A stretch of 64,000 bases of DNA from Marinifilum sp965230805. Lineage in GTDB: Bacteria > Bacteroidota > Bacteroidia > Bacteroidales > Marinifilaceae. A program made the position numbers and the translations under genes. Below, one piece after another: positions 17,768 through 26,660 of this stretch. Every line of letters begins with the position of its first letter. Within the stretch, counting starts at the first letter, position 1. The stretch lies in the NCBI RefSeq assembly GCF_965230805.1, contig NZ_OZ246019.1, positions 2,914,001 through 2,978,000 of the forward strand, in the 5' to 3' direction. Under the pieces are notes generated by a model. It searched no databases, was not told the origin of the DNA, and worked only from the letters and a program-made list of their open reading frames with translations.

Positions 17768-18283
17768 ATGAGACAATTTTTAAAAGTAACATTAGTAGCC
17801 ACTTTCCTTTTAACAGGAGCTAATCTATTTGCACAGACAGTAAAATTAGGACATATTAATTCGAATGAATTATTGGCAATAATGCCTGAAAAAGAAGAAG
17901 CCCAAAAACAAATTCAAGCTCAAGCAGCTGAATATGATAATCAAATTAAGGCAATGAATGTAGAGTACCAAACTTTGCTCCAAGCATATGTTAAGGATGA
18001 GGGCACCCTCTCGGAAGCAATTAAAGCCAATAAGCAAAAAGAAATTCAGGATTTGCAAAATCGTATGAGAGAGTTTGATGGTTTTGCGCAAACAGAGTTG
18101 CAAAAAAAGCAAACAGAATTGCTAAGACCTATTTTCGATAAGGCCTCTAAAGCAATTAAAGATGTTGGTGCTGAAAATGGATTTACCTATATTTTAGATG
18201 CAAGTACAGGTGTTATTTTGTTTAATGCTGATAGCAGTATTGATGTAATGCCATTGGTCAAAGCAAAACTTGGGCTACAGTAA
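17768..18283 (+). CDS. OmpH/Skp family periplasmic chaperone (second copy)
   Basis: A 171-residue paralogue of the preceding gene. It has a signal peptide ending at NLFAQ, the opening VKLGHINSNELLAIMPEKEE, a Gln-rich coiled coil (residues 45-125) and a C-terminal strand region (GFTYILDASTGVILFN). Like Skp, it should act as a trimeric periplasmic holdase for outer-membrane proteins. Tandem OmpH genes behind bamA are common in Bacteroidetes. A strong terminator follows 26 bp after the stop, which ends the bamA transcript before murI. Confidence 0.9.
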   Translation: MRQFLKVTLVATFLLTGANLFAQTVKLGHINSNELLAIMPEKEEAQKQIQAQAAEYDNQIKAMNVEYQTLLQAYVKDEGTLSEAIKANKQKEIQDLQNRMREFDGFAQTELQKKQTELLRPIFDKASKAIKDVGAENGFTYILDASTGVILFNADSSIDVMPLVKAKLGLQ

Positions 18284-18308
18284 TCTTTTTTTCGATATTA
18301 TTGAGTAA

Positions 18309-18335
18309 AGGTGGTATCAAAATACCGCCTTTTTT
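18309..18335 (+). terminator. Intrinsic terminator after the second ompH gene
   Basis: A 9-bp stem (aggtggtat / ataccgcct, one G-T pair) with a CAAA loop is followed directly by six T. It separates the bamA-ompH-ompH run from murI. Confidence 0.85.
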
Positions 18336-18365
18336 AATTTTATGCCCTATAGGTTAATATTTAGT

Positions 18366-19193
18366 ATGAGTAATAAAAAAAGAGCTATTGGTGTTTTCGA
18401 TTCTGGTTATGGCGGTTTAACCATCTTGAATGAATTTTTAAAGCAATTGCCTGAGTATGATTTCATTTATTTAGGGGATAATGCTCGAAGTCCTTATGGA
18501 ACCAGATCATATGATGTAGTTTATGACTATACCTTACAAGCAGTTGAGCAGCTGTTCTCAATGAATTGTGAATTGGTAATTCTGGCATGTAACACAGCTT
18601 CGGCCAAAGCTCTTCGCACTATACAGCAGTGCGACTTACCTAAAATTGATGCGAATAAACGGGTGTTAGGAGTCATCCGACCCAGTGTTGAGGAAGTAGG
18701 CATGTTAACAATAACCAATCATGTAGGAGTTTTAGGAACAGTGGGTACGGTGCGCTCGAACTCATACCCTCTGGAGATAAAGAAATTGTTCCCGGAAATA
18801 AAGGTAATTCAGGAATCTTGTCCCATGTGGGTTCCATTGGTTGAGAATAACGAATTTAAGAGTGAAGGAGGGCAGCATTTCATAAAAAAGAATATTGAGA
18901 ATTTACTAAAAAGGGATCCAAAAATCGATACAATTATTTTAGGATGTACGCATTATCCAATTTTACTGGATGAGATAAGGAAATATATACCCTTGGGTAT
19001 CAATTTGATTTCGCAAGGAGAGATCGTAGCAAAGAGCTTAAAAGATTACTTAAGAAGACATCCCGAAATGGATATGAGATGCACTAAAAATGGCGATCGA
19101 GAATTTTACACTACTGAATTTGTTGATAGTTTTGAAGATAAAGCAAGTCGATTCTTAAACAAAGAATTAAGAGCTAAACATCTCGACTATTAA
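18366..19193 (+). CDS. murI: Glutamate racemase
   Basis: MurI supplies D-glutamate for peptidoglycan. The two catalytic cysteines are in LACNTASA and GCTHYPIL, and the start shows the substrate motif IGVFDSGYGGLT; YLGDNARSPYGTRS is also present. I use the ATG at 18366 (MSNKKRAIGVFDSG, 275 residues), because the earlier ATG at 18342 lies 7 bp behind the terminator tail and adds an atypical MPYRLIFS peptide. It converges with the carbonic anhydrase gene through a shared terminator. Confidence 0.94.
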   Translation: MSNKKRAIGVFDSGYGGLTILNEFLKQLPEYDFIYLGDNARSPYGTRSYDVVYDYTLQAVEQLFSMNCELVILACNTASAKALRTIQQCDLPKIDANKRVLGVIRPSVEEVGMLTITNHVGVLGTVGTVRSNSYPLEIKKLFPEIKVIQESCPMWVPLVENNEFKSEGGQHFIKKNIENLLKRDPKIDTIILGCTHYPILLDEIRKYIPLGINLISQGEIVAKSLKDYLRRHPEMDMRCTKNGDREFYTTEFVDSFEDKASRFLNKELRAKHLDY

Positions 19194-19224
19194 AAAAGCC
19201 TCTGCTTATGCAAAGGCTAAAAAG
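19191..19224. terminator. Bidirectional terminator between murI and the carbonic anhydrase gene
   Basis: A stem of 5 bp (agcct / aggct) continues after one mismatch with TGC/GCA and is flanked by an A run on the left and an AAAA stretch on the right. The stem begins right after the murI stop. Confidence 0.6.
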
Positions 19225-19225
19225 A

Positions 19226-19759
19226 TTATTTTACCGATTCTTCATCAGTTTGATACCAACTTGCATACATGGCATAGCTGTTAGCAATTCGGTTGATTTC
19301 CCCCTCAAGCAAATCAGGACTAATTTCTTTGATTTTTTTAGCTGGTGATCCTGCATAAACACTTCCCGACTCAACACGAGTTCCTTTAGTTACGACAGAT
19401 CCAGCAGCAACAATAGAATTACTTTCAATTACTGCATCATCCAATATTACTGCTCCCATTCCAATTAGTACATTGTCTTTAATGGTGCAACCATGTACCA
19501 CAGCATTGTGAGCTATTGAAACATTATTTCCTATATTGGTAGGCGATTTTTTATATGTCGCGTGTATTGTTGCATTATCCTGAACGTTTACATTATTTCC
19601 AAGTTTAATGTAGTGGACATCACCACGAAGAACTGCACTATACCAAATACTGCAATCATTTCCCATTTCGATATCACCAATGATAGCTGCGTTCTCAGCT
19701 AGAAAACAATTTTTACCCAATTTTGGTGTTTTGCCATTCAAATCTCTAATAATAGCCAT
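19226..19759 (-). CDS. Gamma-class carbonic anhydrase family protein
   Basis: A 177-residue left-handed beta-helix protein with hexapeptide repeats through most of its length. The gamma-CA fingerprint is present: SAVLRGDVHYIKLGNN with the Arg-Asp pair, NVQDNATIHAT with the first Zn His, and IAHNAVVHGCTI with the other two. The family includes YrdA/PaaY-like proteins, and not all are active anhydrases, so hydration of CO2 is likely but unproven. A minus-strand TATCTTTG box (19784-19791) sits about 25 bp before the start. No operon partner. Confidence 0.88.
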   Translation of the reverse strand: MAIIRDLNGKTPKLGKNCFLAENAAIIGDIEMGNDCSIWYSAVLRGDVHYIKLGNNVNVQDNATIHATYKKSPTNIGNNVSIAHNAVVHGCTIKDNVLIGMGAVILDDAVIESNSIVAAGSVVTKGTRVESGSVYAGSPAKKIKEISPDLLEGEINRIANSYAMYASWYQTDEESVK

Positions 19760-20212
19760 TCTTATTTAGTTTGATTATAAATACAAAGATAGTTAAAAAT
19801 TAATCTGTAGCTGTGCAAAGCAATATGTTGTAAAAAAAGTTACGCAAACGATGGCGTTGAATATTTTGAATATCAATCAAATAGTTTTGTTTTGATATGG
19901 CAGTTAAACTCCAGCAATAAGTAATAGATTGTAAGTAATAAATACCGTTTTTATCTCGATTTAAAAGGTTTACGTTAAAAGAGGTTTGTTTTTTTAAGAA
20001 TTTTTCACACTTTTGACAGGTCAGATTTAATAAGGGGTGTTAAAATTTGACTAGTTGGATCATTGGAATTAGGGGTACATTCTTGATTCAACTACAATTT
20101 AAGAAAGTTCTAAAGGGGAATATTCTTTCCGAGATCTCGATAGGGAAAATTGGATTTCGGAGTGCATATATAAATGTGTATTAATTAATAATTAACCACT
20201 AACTAAAAGTTT
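19760..20212. other. Intergenic region between the carbonic anhydrase gene and susC
   Basis: About 450 bp without an ORF. It contains the minus-strand -7 box TATCTTTG (19784-19791) for the carbonic anhydrase gene and presumably the susC promoter. No exact TAnnTTTG box was found for susC; GTTAAAATTTG near 20040 is the closest. No inverted repeat of note and no RNA gene recognised. Confidence 0.45.
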
Positions 20213-23200
20213 ATGAAAAAAAGTTTAGTTTCGATGCTAATCCTATTTTTTGTAGGGTTGCAGGGTGTTCTAGCCCAAAGTCGAGAAGTTTCAGGGGTGG
20301 TTACCTCAGCCGATGATGGGCTGTCGATTCCTGGAGTTTCCGTAACTGTTAAAGGTACTACCATCGGTACCACAACCGACTTCGATGGAAAATATTCGTT
20401 AAATGTTCCTAAGGATGGTAAATTTCTTGTTTTTTCTTTTGTAGGAATGCATATGCAAGAAATTGAAATCACATCTTCTACAATTAATGTAGTGATGGAA
20501 ACTGAATCTATTGGTGTAGATGAGGTTGTTGTTACTGCAATTGGGATTAGCCGTCAGGAAAAATCCTTAGGTTATGCAGTAAGTAAAGTTGATGGAGAGT
20601 CATTAACTAATGCAAAAGATCCAAATATTGTAAGTAGTATGGCTGGGAAAGTGTCAGGTGTTCGTATTACTCAACAGTCAGGAAGTGTTGGAGGATCCAG
20701 TAAAATTATTATCCGTGGGGCAACATCTCTTGGAGGTAATAATCAGCCACTTTTCGTTGTAGACGGAATGCCAATCAATAATAAATACTATGGAAATGGT
20801 ATAGAGGGATCTGTTGATTATGGTAATGCTGCTGCAGATATTAACTCCATGGATGTGGAGTCTCTTAACGTATTAAAAGGAGCAGCCGCAACCGCATTAT
20901 ATGGAGCAAGAGCGAAAAATGGTGCAATAATCATCACTACTAAAAAAGGTAAGAAGGGTAAGGTAAACTTAAGTTATAACACAAGTATGCGCTTTGACGA
21001 AGTTGCCAAACTGCCTGATTATCAAAATCAATATGCACAAGGATTAGATGGTGAATATTATTTGAAGAATTTTAACGGTTGGGGACCAAAAATTAGTGAT
21101 GTTCAAGATCAGACCTTTAAAGATTTTTTAGGTGATGATGTCAAACTTCAGGCTTATCCTGATAATGTTGAGGATTTTTTTAAGACAGGGCACACTTTCA
21201 TTCATAACTTTGACATGAGTGGTGGTGATGAAAATAGTGATTTTAGAATAAGTTACACAAATACTACACAAAAAGGTATTGTACCTCAAAGTGAGTTTAA
21301 GAAAAATGATATTGCTTTTAATGTTGGAAGGAATTTGAATGACTGGATTAGTGTACGCGCTAATGGTACTTATAGTAGAGGTGTTCGTGAGGGGTTGTCT
21401 GCTCAGGGATCAAATGACCCTAATATTGTGGTTAGTAGTATGATTACAATGCCGAGAACTACGGATATTCATAAGTTGAGAAGAGATGCTTATGATGAAT
21501 TTGGCAATCAAAATTCATGGGATGGAGATGGCAAAACAAATAATCCGTATTTTATTCTGGATAATAACAAAATTTCTTCGGATAATGAAAGATTTTTTGG
21601 ATCTGGATCGATCACTGTGAAACCTACTTCATGGTTAACAATTAAGAACCAAACAGGTATTGATTTTTCAACATCAGAAAGAAAAACCATTTATTCAGTT
21701 GGTACAATTGGTGAAATTCAAGGCAAATGGAATACGGATGTATATCGTACACGTGTAATAAATAATGATTTTATTATTACTGCAAGTAAAGATTTTACTG
21801 AAGATCTTACTGTGAATGCTATAGTTGGGCATAATATTTATCAAAATGAATATGACCGTAAAAGCGTTTCAGCAGGAGAATTGACAGCTCCAGGTTTATA
21901 CACTTGGACAAATGCAAAAACACATGTTCCTTCTAACTATTACTCCAAAAAGAGAATACATGGTATATTTGGAGAGGTGAGTTTTGATTACCAAGACATG
22001 TTATATCTTACAATCACTGGGCGTAATGATTTTTCCAGTACCTTACCTGATGGTAATAACTCATACTTTTATCCTTCAGTAAGTTTTAGTTATCTTTTTT
22101 CTAAGAATATTTCATTACCTGCATGGTTTAATCTTGGTAAAGTTCGATTAAACTGGGCAAACGTTGGTAGTGATGAGGATCCATATCAATTAGATTTTGA
22201 ATATAACTCTAGAAGTACATGGTTTAGTCAATATGGTGCAGGTGGAACTTTCCCGCATGCTGGAATTAGCGGGTTTACTATTCCAAGAACCTTACCTAAT
22301 GCTGATCTGAAACCTCAAAATCAGGTTTCATATGAAGCAGGTGTTGATTTGAGATTCTTTAATAGTAGGATTACACTAGACGCTACTTATTATAGAATTG
22401 ATACTGAAGATCAGATTATTGGTATTGACGTGCCTTTGTCAACTGGATTCTTTGCTAAGAAAATTAATGCAGGTCTAGTGAGAAACGAAGGTATTGAGAT
22501 AGAACTAGCTATTACTCCTATTCAGACTGATAAATTTGAGTGGAATGCAAGATTTGCATTTGGAAGCAATAAAAACACTGTCGAAGAATTAACAGATGAA
22601 TTAAAGCTTTACGCACTAACAAGTGGCTGGTCTGGTTTGCAAATTCAAGCTGAACCTGAAAAAGCAATGGGATTATATGGTACTGCTTGGAAGCGTAACG
22701 ATAATGGCGATATAATCATCAATGATGAAACTGGATTAAGAGAGATTGAGCCGCAAAAACACTTAGGCAAAATTGATCCTGACTTTACTTTGGGAATCGT
22801 AAACAATATTAGATTCGGAAACTTTACATTTAATGCTGTTATTGATTGGAGACAAGGAGGTAAAATGTTCTCTGGAACAGTGGCGGCATTAAGATCAGCA
22901 GGTCTTGTTGAAGAAACTTTGGCTAATAGAAATACTCCTATTACTGATAAAGGTGTAAATGAAATCATAAATGGAGACAATGTGACCTATGTTGAAAATA
23001 CAACTCCAGTTGAAAGTATGCAGAAATATTGGGAACATATTAGTTCCATTAGTAATACTGAAGGAAGTGTATTTGATGCTACCTATATGAAACTAAGAGA
23101 AGTTAGTCTATCTTATAGAGTTCCTCAGAAATTTTTACCTAAAAATGGATATATTAAAGGGCTCTCAATTGGTATTGAAGGTAGAAATTTATGGAATATT

Positions 23201-23329
23201 ATTGATAATGTTCCTCATATTGATCCTGAATTAAACTTTTTTGGACCTGCAGCAATAGGTGGAGGTGTAGAGTTTAATAGTGTACCAATGTCTCGTAGTT
23301 ATGGATTTAATGTTAAGTTAAACTTCTAA
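20213..23329 (+). CDS. SusC/RagA family TonB-linked outer-membrane transporter
   Basis: A 1038-residue SusC-type transporter. It has a signal peptide (cleaved after VLAQ), a CarboxypepD-like domain (residues 25-100, VSGVVTSADDGLSIPGVSVT), a plug starting near 105 (VDEVVVTAIGISRQEKSLGY), and the typical SAMAGK-like SSMAGKVSGV and GAIIITTKKGKKGK segments. A 22-strand barrel ends in YGFNVKLNF. With its SusD partner it imports an oligomeric nutrient in a TonB-dependent way. The pair stands alone: no hydrolase, sigma/anti-sigma pair or SusR-type regulator flanks it, so the substrate cannot be guessed. Confidence 0.94.
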   Translation: MKKSLVSMLILFFVGLQGVLAQSREVSGVVTSADDGLSIPGVSVTVKGTTIGTTTDFDGKYSLNVPKDGKFLVFSFVGMHMQEIEITSSTINVVMETESIGVDEVVVTAIGISRQEKSLGYAVSKVDGESLTNAKDPNIVSSMAGKVSGVRITQQSGSVGGSSKIIIRGATSLGGNNQPLFVVDGMPINNKYYGNGIEGSVDYGNAAADINSMDVESLNVLKGAAATALYGARAKNGAIIITTKKGKKGKVNLSYNTSMRFDEVAKLPDYQNQYAQGLDGEYYLKNFNGWGPKISDVQDQTFKDFLGDDVKLQAYPDNVEDFFKTGHTFIHNFDMSGGDENSDFRISYTNTTQKGIVPQSEFKKNDIAFNVGRNLNDWISVRANGTYSRGVREGLSAQGSNDPNIVVSSMITMPRTTDIHKLRRDAYDEFGNQNSWDGDGKTNNPYFILDNNKISSDNERFFGSGSITVKPTSWLTIKNQTGIDFSTSERKTIYSVGTIGEIQGKWNTDVYRTRVINNDFIITASKDFTEDLTVNAIVGHNIYQNEYDRKSVSAGELTAPGLYTWTNAKTHVPSNYYSKKRIHGIFGEVSFDYQDMLYLTITGRNDFSSTLPDGNNSYFYPSVSFSYLFSKNISLPAWFNLGKVRLNWANVGSDEDPYQLDFEYNSRSTWFSQYGAGGTFPHAGISGFTIPRTLPNADLKPQNQVSYEAGVDLRFFNSRITLDATYYRIDTEDQIIGIDVPLSTGFFAKKINAGLVRNEGIEIELAITPIQTDKFEWNARFAFGSNKNTVEELTDELKLYALTSGWSGLQIQAEPEKAMGLYGTAWKRNDNGDIIINDETGLREIEPQKHLGKIDPDFTLGIVNNIRFGNFTFNAVIDWRQGGKMFSGTVAALRSAGLVEETLANRNTPITDKGVNEIINGDNVTYVENTTPVESMQKYWEHISSISNTEGSVFDATYMKLREVSLSYRVPQKFLPKNGYIKGLSIGIEGRNLWNIIDNVPHIDPELNFFGPAAIGGGVEFNSVPMSRSYGFNVKLNF

Positions 23330-23339
23330 AAAGTAAAAA

Positions 23340-24791
23340 ATGAGAATAATTAAAAATATAGGAATTGCATTAATTGCTCTGTTATCTCTGAGTGGTTGTG
23401 ATTCATGGCTAGATATCAATCAAAGTCCAAATTCGGTTAATGAAGTAGAACCACAATTTTTATTTGGATATGCAATAACCTCCTGGAGTGGCAATAGAAC
23501 AGGAGGAGACTCTTACTTACCAATTGAGTTAATGAACCAAACTGCTGCATCTGGAGGTTCATTTGGTTGGGGATATGCTGAGGATAGATATGATATTTCA
23601 CCCTATTCAACAGGGAATGCTTGGAAAATGTACTATGCTACTTCAGGTGCAAATTTGAAGGAAGCTATAAAAATAGCTGAAGAGAATGGTGACTCAAATA
23701 TTGCTGCACAGTGTAAGATCGCTTTTGCATCTATGTTTTATGAGTGTACTATGATTTGGGGCGATGTTCCATTCGAACAAGCATGGACAGAAGAAAATTA
23801 TCCAAAATTTGATACTCAGGAATCCATATTAAATAATTTAATTGCGATGCTTGATGAAGCTATTAATCAAATTGATGAATCAAATAATATTAAAATTACC
23901 TTAGAAGATGCTTTTTTTAGCGGGGATTTGAATAAGTGGAAAAAGCTTGCTAATTCCATGAAGTACAAAATTGCTATGGTAATGGTTGATGCAGATCCAA
24001 CAAAGGCTGATTTAATTGCTCAATTAGTAAAAGAAGATTTGCTTACATCAAGTGATAATGTTGAATTCCCATACTATGATGAGTCCGGGCATAAGAATCC
24101 AAAGTACCGTTTATTTGAGAAGTATAATGGAGGTCAGAATACTTGGATTTTTGCTAATACTATCATTCTTGATGATATGATGAAGCCATTGGATGATCCA
24201 AGGATACCAATTTATTTTGCTCCAGGAAAAGAAGCTGTTGTTGGAGATGACTATTACAAAGGAGTAGAAACAGCAACTGAGGCTGACGATACTCATTCAC
24301 TAATTAGAGTAGGAACAATATTAAGAGCAGATGCTCCTGACTTAATTTTAAGTAGTCATGAAATAAAGTTCTTAATTGCTGAAACTTATGCAAGAGGCTT
24401 AGGTATGAGTGCGAATTTGGTTGAGGCTGACAAGTACTTCAAAGAAGGATTACAAGAGGCATTGAGTTATTATGGAGTTGATCAATCTGATATTGATACT
24501 TTTGTTGCTAAGCCTGAACTTGACCTTAAATCGGTAACTAATCCATTGAATGTATTGAGAGTTCAGCAATATGTCGACTTACAGGATCGTCCTCTTGAAG
24601 CTTGGGTTCAAATGAGAAGAAGTGGAGCCAAAGGATCTGAGATTCCTAACCTATCAACCCCTAATGGGGCGGATGCACCTGATGGTGAAATTGCTAGAAG
24701 ATGGGATTATCCAAATAATGAGTTAAGCGGTAATAAAAACGGGCCAAAGGTTCTTCCTAAAATGTGGGAAAGCATGTGGTTTGATAAATAA
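23340..24791 (+). CDS. SusD/RagB-like surface lipoprotein (SusD-like_2 type)
   Basis: A 483-residue lipoprotein with signal and lipobox ending LSLSGC (Cys20), then DSWLDINQSPNSVNEV, the usual opening of the SusD-like_2 family. The interior is TPR-like and helical, with MYYATSGANLKEAIKIAEENG, the FYECTMIWGDVPFEQA motif and a C-terminal QMRRSG/RRWDYPNNE region conserved in this group. It caps the SusC channel and binds ligand at the cell surface. It starts 10 bp after susC and ends in a terminator, so the two genes form a complete operon. Confidence 0.92.
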   Translation: MRIIKNIGIALIALLSLSGCDSWLDINQSPNSVNEVEPQFLFGYAITSWSGNRTGGDSYLPIELMNQTAASGGSFGWGYAEDRYDISPYSTGNAWKMYYATSGANLKEAIKIAEENGDSNIAAQCKIAFASMFYECTMIWGDVPFEQAWTEENYPKFDTQESILNNLIAMLDEAINQIDESNNIKITLEDAFFSGDLNKWKKLANSMKYKIAMVMVDADPTKADLIAQLVKEDLLTSSDNVEFPYYDESGHKNPKYRLFEKYNGGQNTWIFANTIILDDMMKPLDDPRIPIYFAPGKEAVVGDDYYKGVETATEADDTHSLIRVGTILRADAPDLILSSHEIKFLIAETYARGLGMSANLVEADKYFKEGLQEALSYYGVDQSDIDTFVAKPELDLKSVTNPLNVLRVQQYVDLQDRPLEAWVQMRRSGAKGSEIPNLSTPNGADAPDGEIARRWDYPNNELSGNKNGPKVLPKMWESMWFDK

Positions 24792-24809
24792 AATTCAATA
24801 ATAGATGAG

Positions 24810-24842
24810 GAGGGTGTCCTAAAATGGATTCCCTCTTTTTTT
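24810..24842 (+). terminator. Intrinsic terminator after susD
   Basis: An imperfect 10-bp stem (gagggtgtcc / ggattccctc, two central mispairs) with a 6-nt loop runs into a seven-T tract about 20 bp after the susD stop. Confidence 0.75.
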
Positions 24843-24960
24843 ATGCACTTTAATCAGAACCTATTGAATATTTCAGATCCTCCTAAAAACTATAGAAACT
24901 CATCATCAAGCATAAAGTACTCACATATAGAAGGCCATGAAGAGAACTCATACATGAAGT

Positions 24961-24972
24961 GAACTCACGTTA
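24961..24972 (-). repeat. Isolated MITE terminal sequence
   Basis: GAACTCACGTTA is identical to the right end, plus flanking TA, of the two MITE-like elements at 32853-33117 and 35200-35451. No matching interior or left end is present nearby, so this is either a deletion remnant or a chance 12-base match. Confidence 0.4.
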
Positions 24973-25035
24973 TTTAAAACAGACCGAAACAAACTAAATA
25001 TTTGCAATTTCCTTAGCCACCTACAAATCCATAAT

Positions 25036-25303
25036 AAGTGCAACTCTTATAATCCCTGCCATTACCCGCTTTGCTTCAATTGCATTTTTAAAATATACCT
25101 GCCAAACAATTCCTCCTTTCAATTGCAAGTGCATTTTATATCAGCAAAAGCTTATTGGTAACAGATGCGCTTGCAATTACAAGTACCATGATGCGGGGTA
25201 CACATTTTTGCACTTGCATTTGTTATGAACTTGCGCTTGGTGGTGAAATATACACTTGCAATTGATTGGCCAAAACTCGTGGTGAAGAGAATTGCACTTG
25301 CAG
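25036..25303. repeat. Cluster of CACTTGCAATTG-type palindromic repeats
   Basis: At least seven copies of words from the palindrome CACTTGCAATTGCAAGTG occur in both orientations. AAGTGCAA is at 25036, CAATTGCA at 25077, CAATTGCAAGTGCA at 25120, GCTTGCAATTACAAGTA near 25169, TTGCACTTGCATTTG at 25208, ACTTGCGCTTGG at 25229, CACTTGCAATTG at 25253 and AATTGCACTTGCAG at 25290. Spacing is irregular (about 20-45 bp). They lie upstream of the DUF6261 gene and nowhere else in the window that I noticed. Confidence 0.7.
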
Positions 25304-25470
25304 TAGATGGGTGCAAAACCGATTGGGAATCGATTTCAATCGATTTTTGAGGGGTACGACACTACTGGATATCGATTCGAAAATGCTTAAATAAGAATGC
25401 GCAAATGCAAATATTCAGGCAATTGTAATAAAAAATACCACATGTATGATGGAATAATAAAATATTATTG

Positions 25471-25511
25471 ATAAAACTATTGTTTTATTAAAAATTAAAC
25501 AATAGTTTTAT
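25471..25511. repeat. 15-bp perfect inverted repeat before the DUF6261 gene
   Basis: ATAAAACTATTGTTT (25471-25485) and its exact reverse complement (25497-25511) are separated by an 11-base AT-rich loop, ending 33 bp before the start codon. There is no T tract after it, so it is unlikely to be a terminator. It could be an operator, a leader hairpin or an insertion relic. Confidence 0.65.
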
Positions 25512-25544
25512 TCTCATCTAATAACCTACTAAATACTTATACAT

Positions 25545-26288
25545 ATGTTTGAAAAAATAAATTACCGAAACCTTGGCAACACCGAAACTTACAATCTGAT
25601 TAAAACCATTGTTGCAATTGTTTCGGGAGCGGATACCGAGCCTTTAAAATTTAAGGTGTGGCTCGATAAACTAAGCGTTCCTTTTAAAAAACTTGAAGTA
25701 TCTATTGGGCTTGATAGGGGTAGTGAAAAAACCGAGCTTATTAGAGAAGCCGATGATATTAGGGACAGTTGTTTTAAGGCCATAAAAGCATATCTGGAGG
25801 CTTGCAAACTAAGAAACAACGAAACATGGCAGAATGCAGCAGGTGTGCTATGGAGAATTATTGAAAATCATGGATTATTGATTCACAACGAAAGTTATTC
25901 CAAAGAAAGTTCATTACTGGATAACCTTATTATTGAATTGGACACCAACGAGGAAGCAAAAGTTGCCATTGCTAGTTTGCAACTTACCGATTGGCATAAC
26001 GAGTTAAAAACTGCACAGCAATCTTTTCTTAGCTTATGGAATGAGCGCAGAGATGAACGAATTAGTAAACCAACAAGTGAAAGTATTGAAGCAAGAAAGG
26101 AAATTAAAACGAGCACTGCTTATTTACTGCAATCAATTGAGTTGAATTATATTTCAAGCGGCGATGAAACCTACCTTAACTTGATTGATGGTATTAATGA
26201 TGAAATAAAAAGTGCCAATGCAATTGCCAAGGCAAGAATTACCAGGCGAAAGAATAACGAGGAGTTATCCGAGGATTCTGAACTATAA
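25545..26288 (+). CDS. DUF6261 family protein
   Basis: A 247-residue, mostly helical, cytoplasmic protein without signal peptide or membrane segment. The order of features matches what I recall of DUF6261 in Bacteroidales: an N-terminal YRNLGNTETYNLIKTI, a central GSEKTELIREADDIRDSC, a DNLIIEL helix, LTDWHNELKTAQQSFLSLWN with ERRDER, and a basic C-terminus (ARITRRKNNEELS). No enzyme motif is visible and its function is unknown. It is monocistronic, with its own terminator, and is preceded by an unusual palindromic repeat cluster and a 15-bp inverted repeat. That fits an accessory, possibly mobile, locus. Confidence 0.65.
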   Translation: MFEKINYRNLGNTETYNLIKTIVAIVSGADTEPLKFKVWLDKLSVPFKKLEVSIGLDRGSEKTELIREADDIRDSCFKAIKAYLEACKLRNNETWQNAAGVLWRIIENHGLLIHNESYSKESSLLDNLIIELDTNEEAKVAIASLQLTDWHNELKTAQQSFLSLWNERRDERISKPTSESIEARKEIKTSTAYLLQSIELNYISSGDETYLNLIDGINDEIKSANAIAKARITRRKNNEELSEDSEL

Positions 26289-26322
26289 TAAAAGATCATA
26301 TTAACAATGGTTATTGGATAGA

Positions 26323-26358
26323 AACCGAAATGAGCAATTGAGTTTATTTCGGTTTTTT
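26323..26358 (+). terminator. Intrinsic terminator after the DUF6261 gene
   Basis: A 10-bp perfect stem (aaaccgaaat / atttcggttt) with a 14-nt loop is followed by a T run, 34 bp after the stop codon. Confidence 0.85.
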
Positions 26359-26560
26359 ATAGTCAGGTCTCTGAATTTTTGCATCCCGAAGTTAAATTTC
26401 CTTCTTATTAAGACTTAATCAACTATAAATCAGTCCTGTTTTTGCACATAAGTTTGTTGTAACTTTTTATAATACAAACGTTTGCAGAAAGTATATAAAA
26501 TTTCAAACCTTTTCTTGTCTAAAATTGGGGAAACGCTACCTTTACCATGTTTTAAAACAT

Positions 26561-26660
26561 GAAACGAGCCTGATTAAAATAATTATTTAAACATACACTG
26601 TAATGATTATTTTGATCTTGCTGCTTCCATCTGATAAATTGAAAAAATACAAATAGATGA
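26561..26660 (+). promoter_or_regulatory. Duplicated leader, copy B (before korA)
   Basis: This segment is homologous to the leader of the first ompH gene (17123-17219). The blocks TGATTAAAATAATTATT, TTTTGATCTTG and GCTTCCATCTGA are shared, with small indels between them, and the ATGAA end is kept. Here the ATG opens only a 21-codon frame and korA follows 87 bp later. It may now serve as the korAB promoter. Confidence 0.55.

Larger units (their letters stand above)
24792..25544. other. Long non-coding region between susD and the DUF6261 gene
   Basis: Contents in order: the susD terminator; an isolated 12-base match to the MITE end (24961-24972); a cluster of CACTTGCAATTG-like repeats (25036-25303); AATCGATT palindromes at 25328-25346 and ATATCGAT near 25370; and a 15-bp inverted repeat (25471-25511). 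No ORF is supported. Confidence 0.6.

Noticed and set aside
18342..18365. Earlier ATG start for murI
   Set aside because: It lies in the tail of the preceding terminator and adds residues not typical of MurI; the ATG at 18366 fits better.
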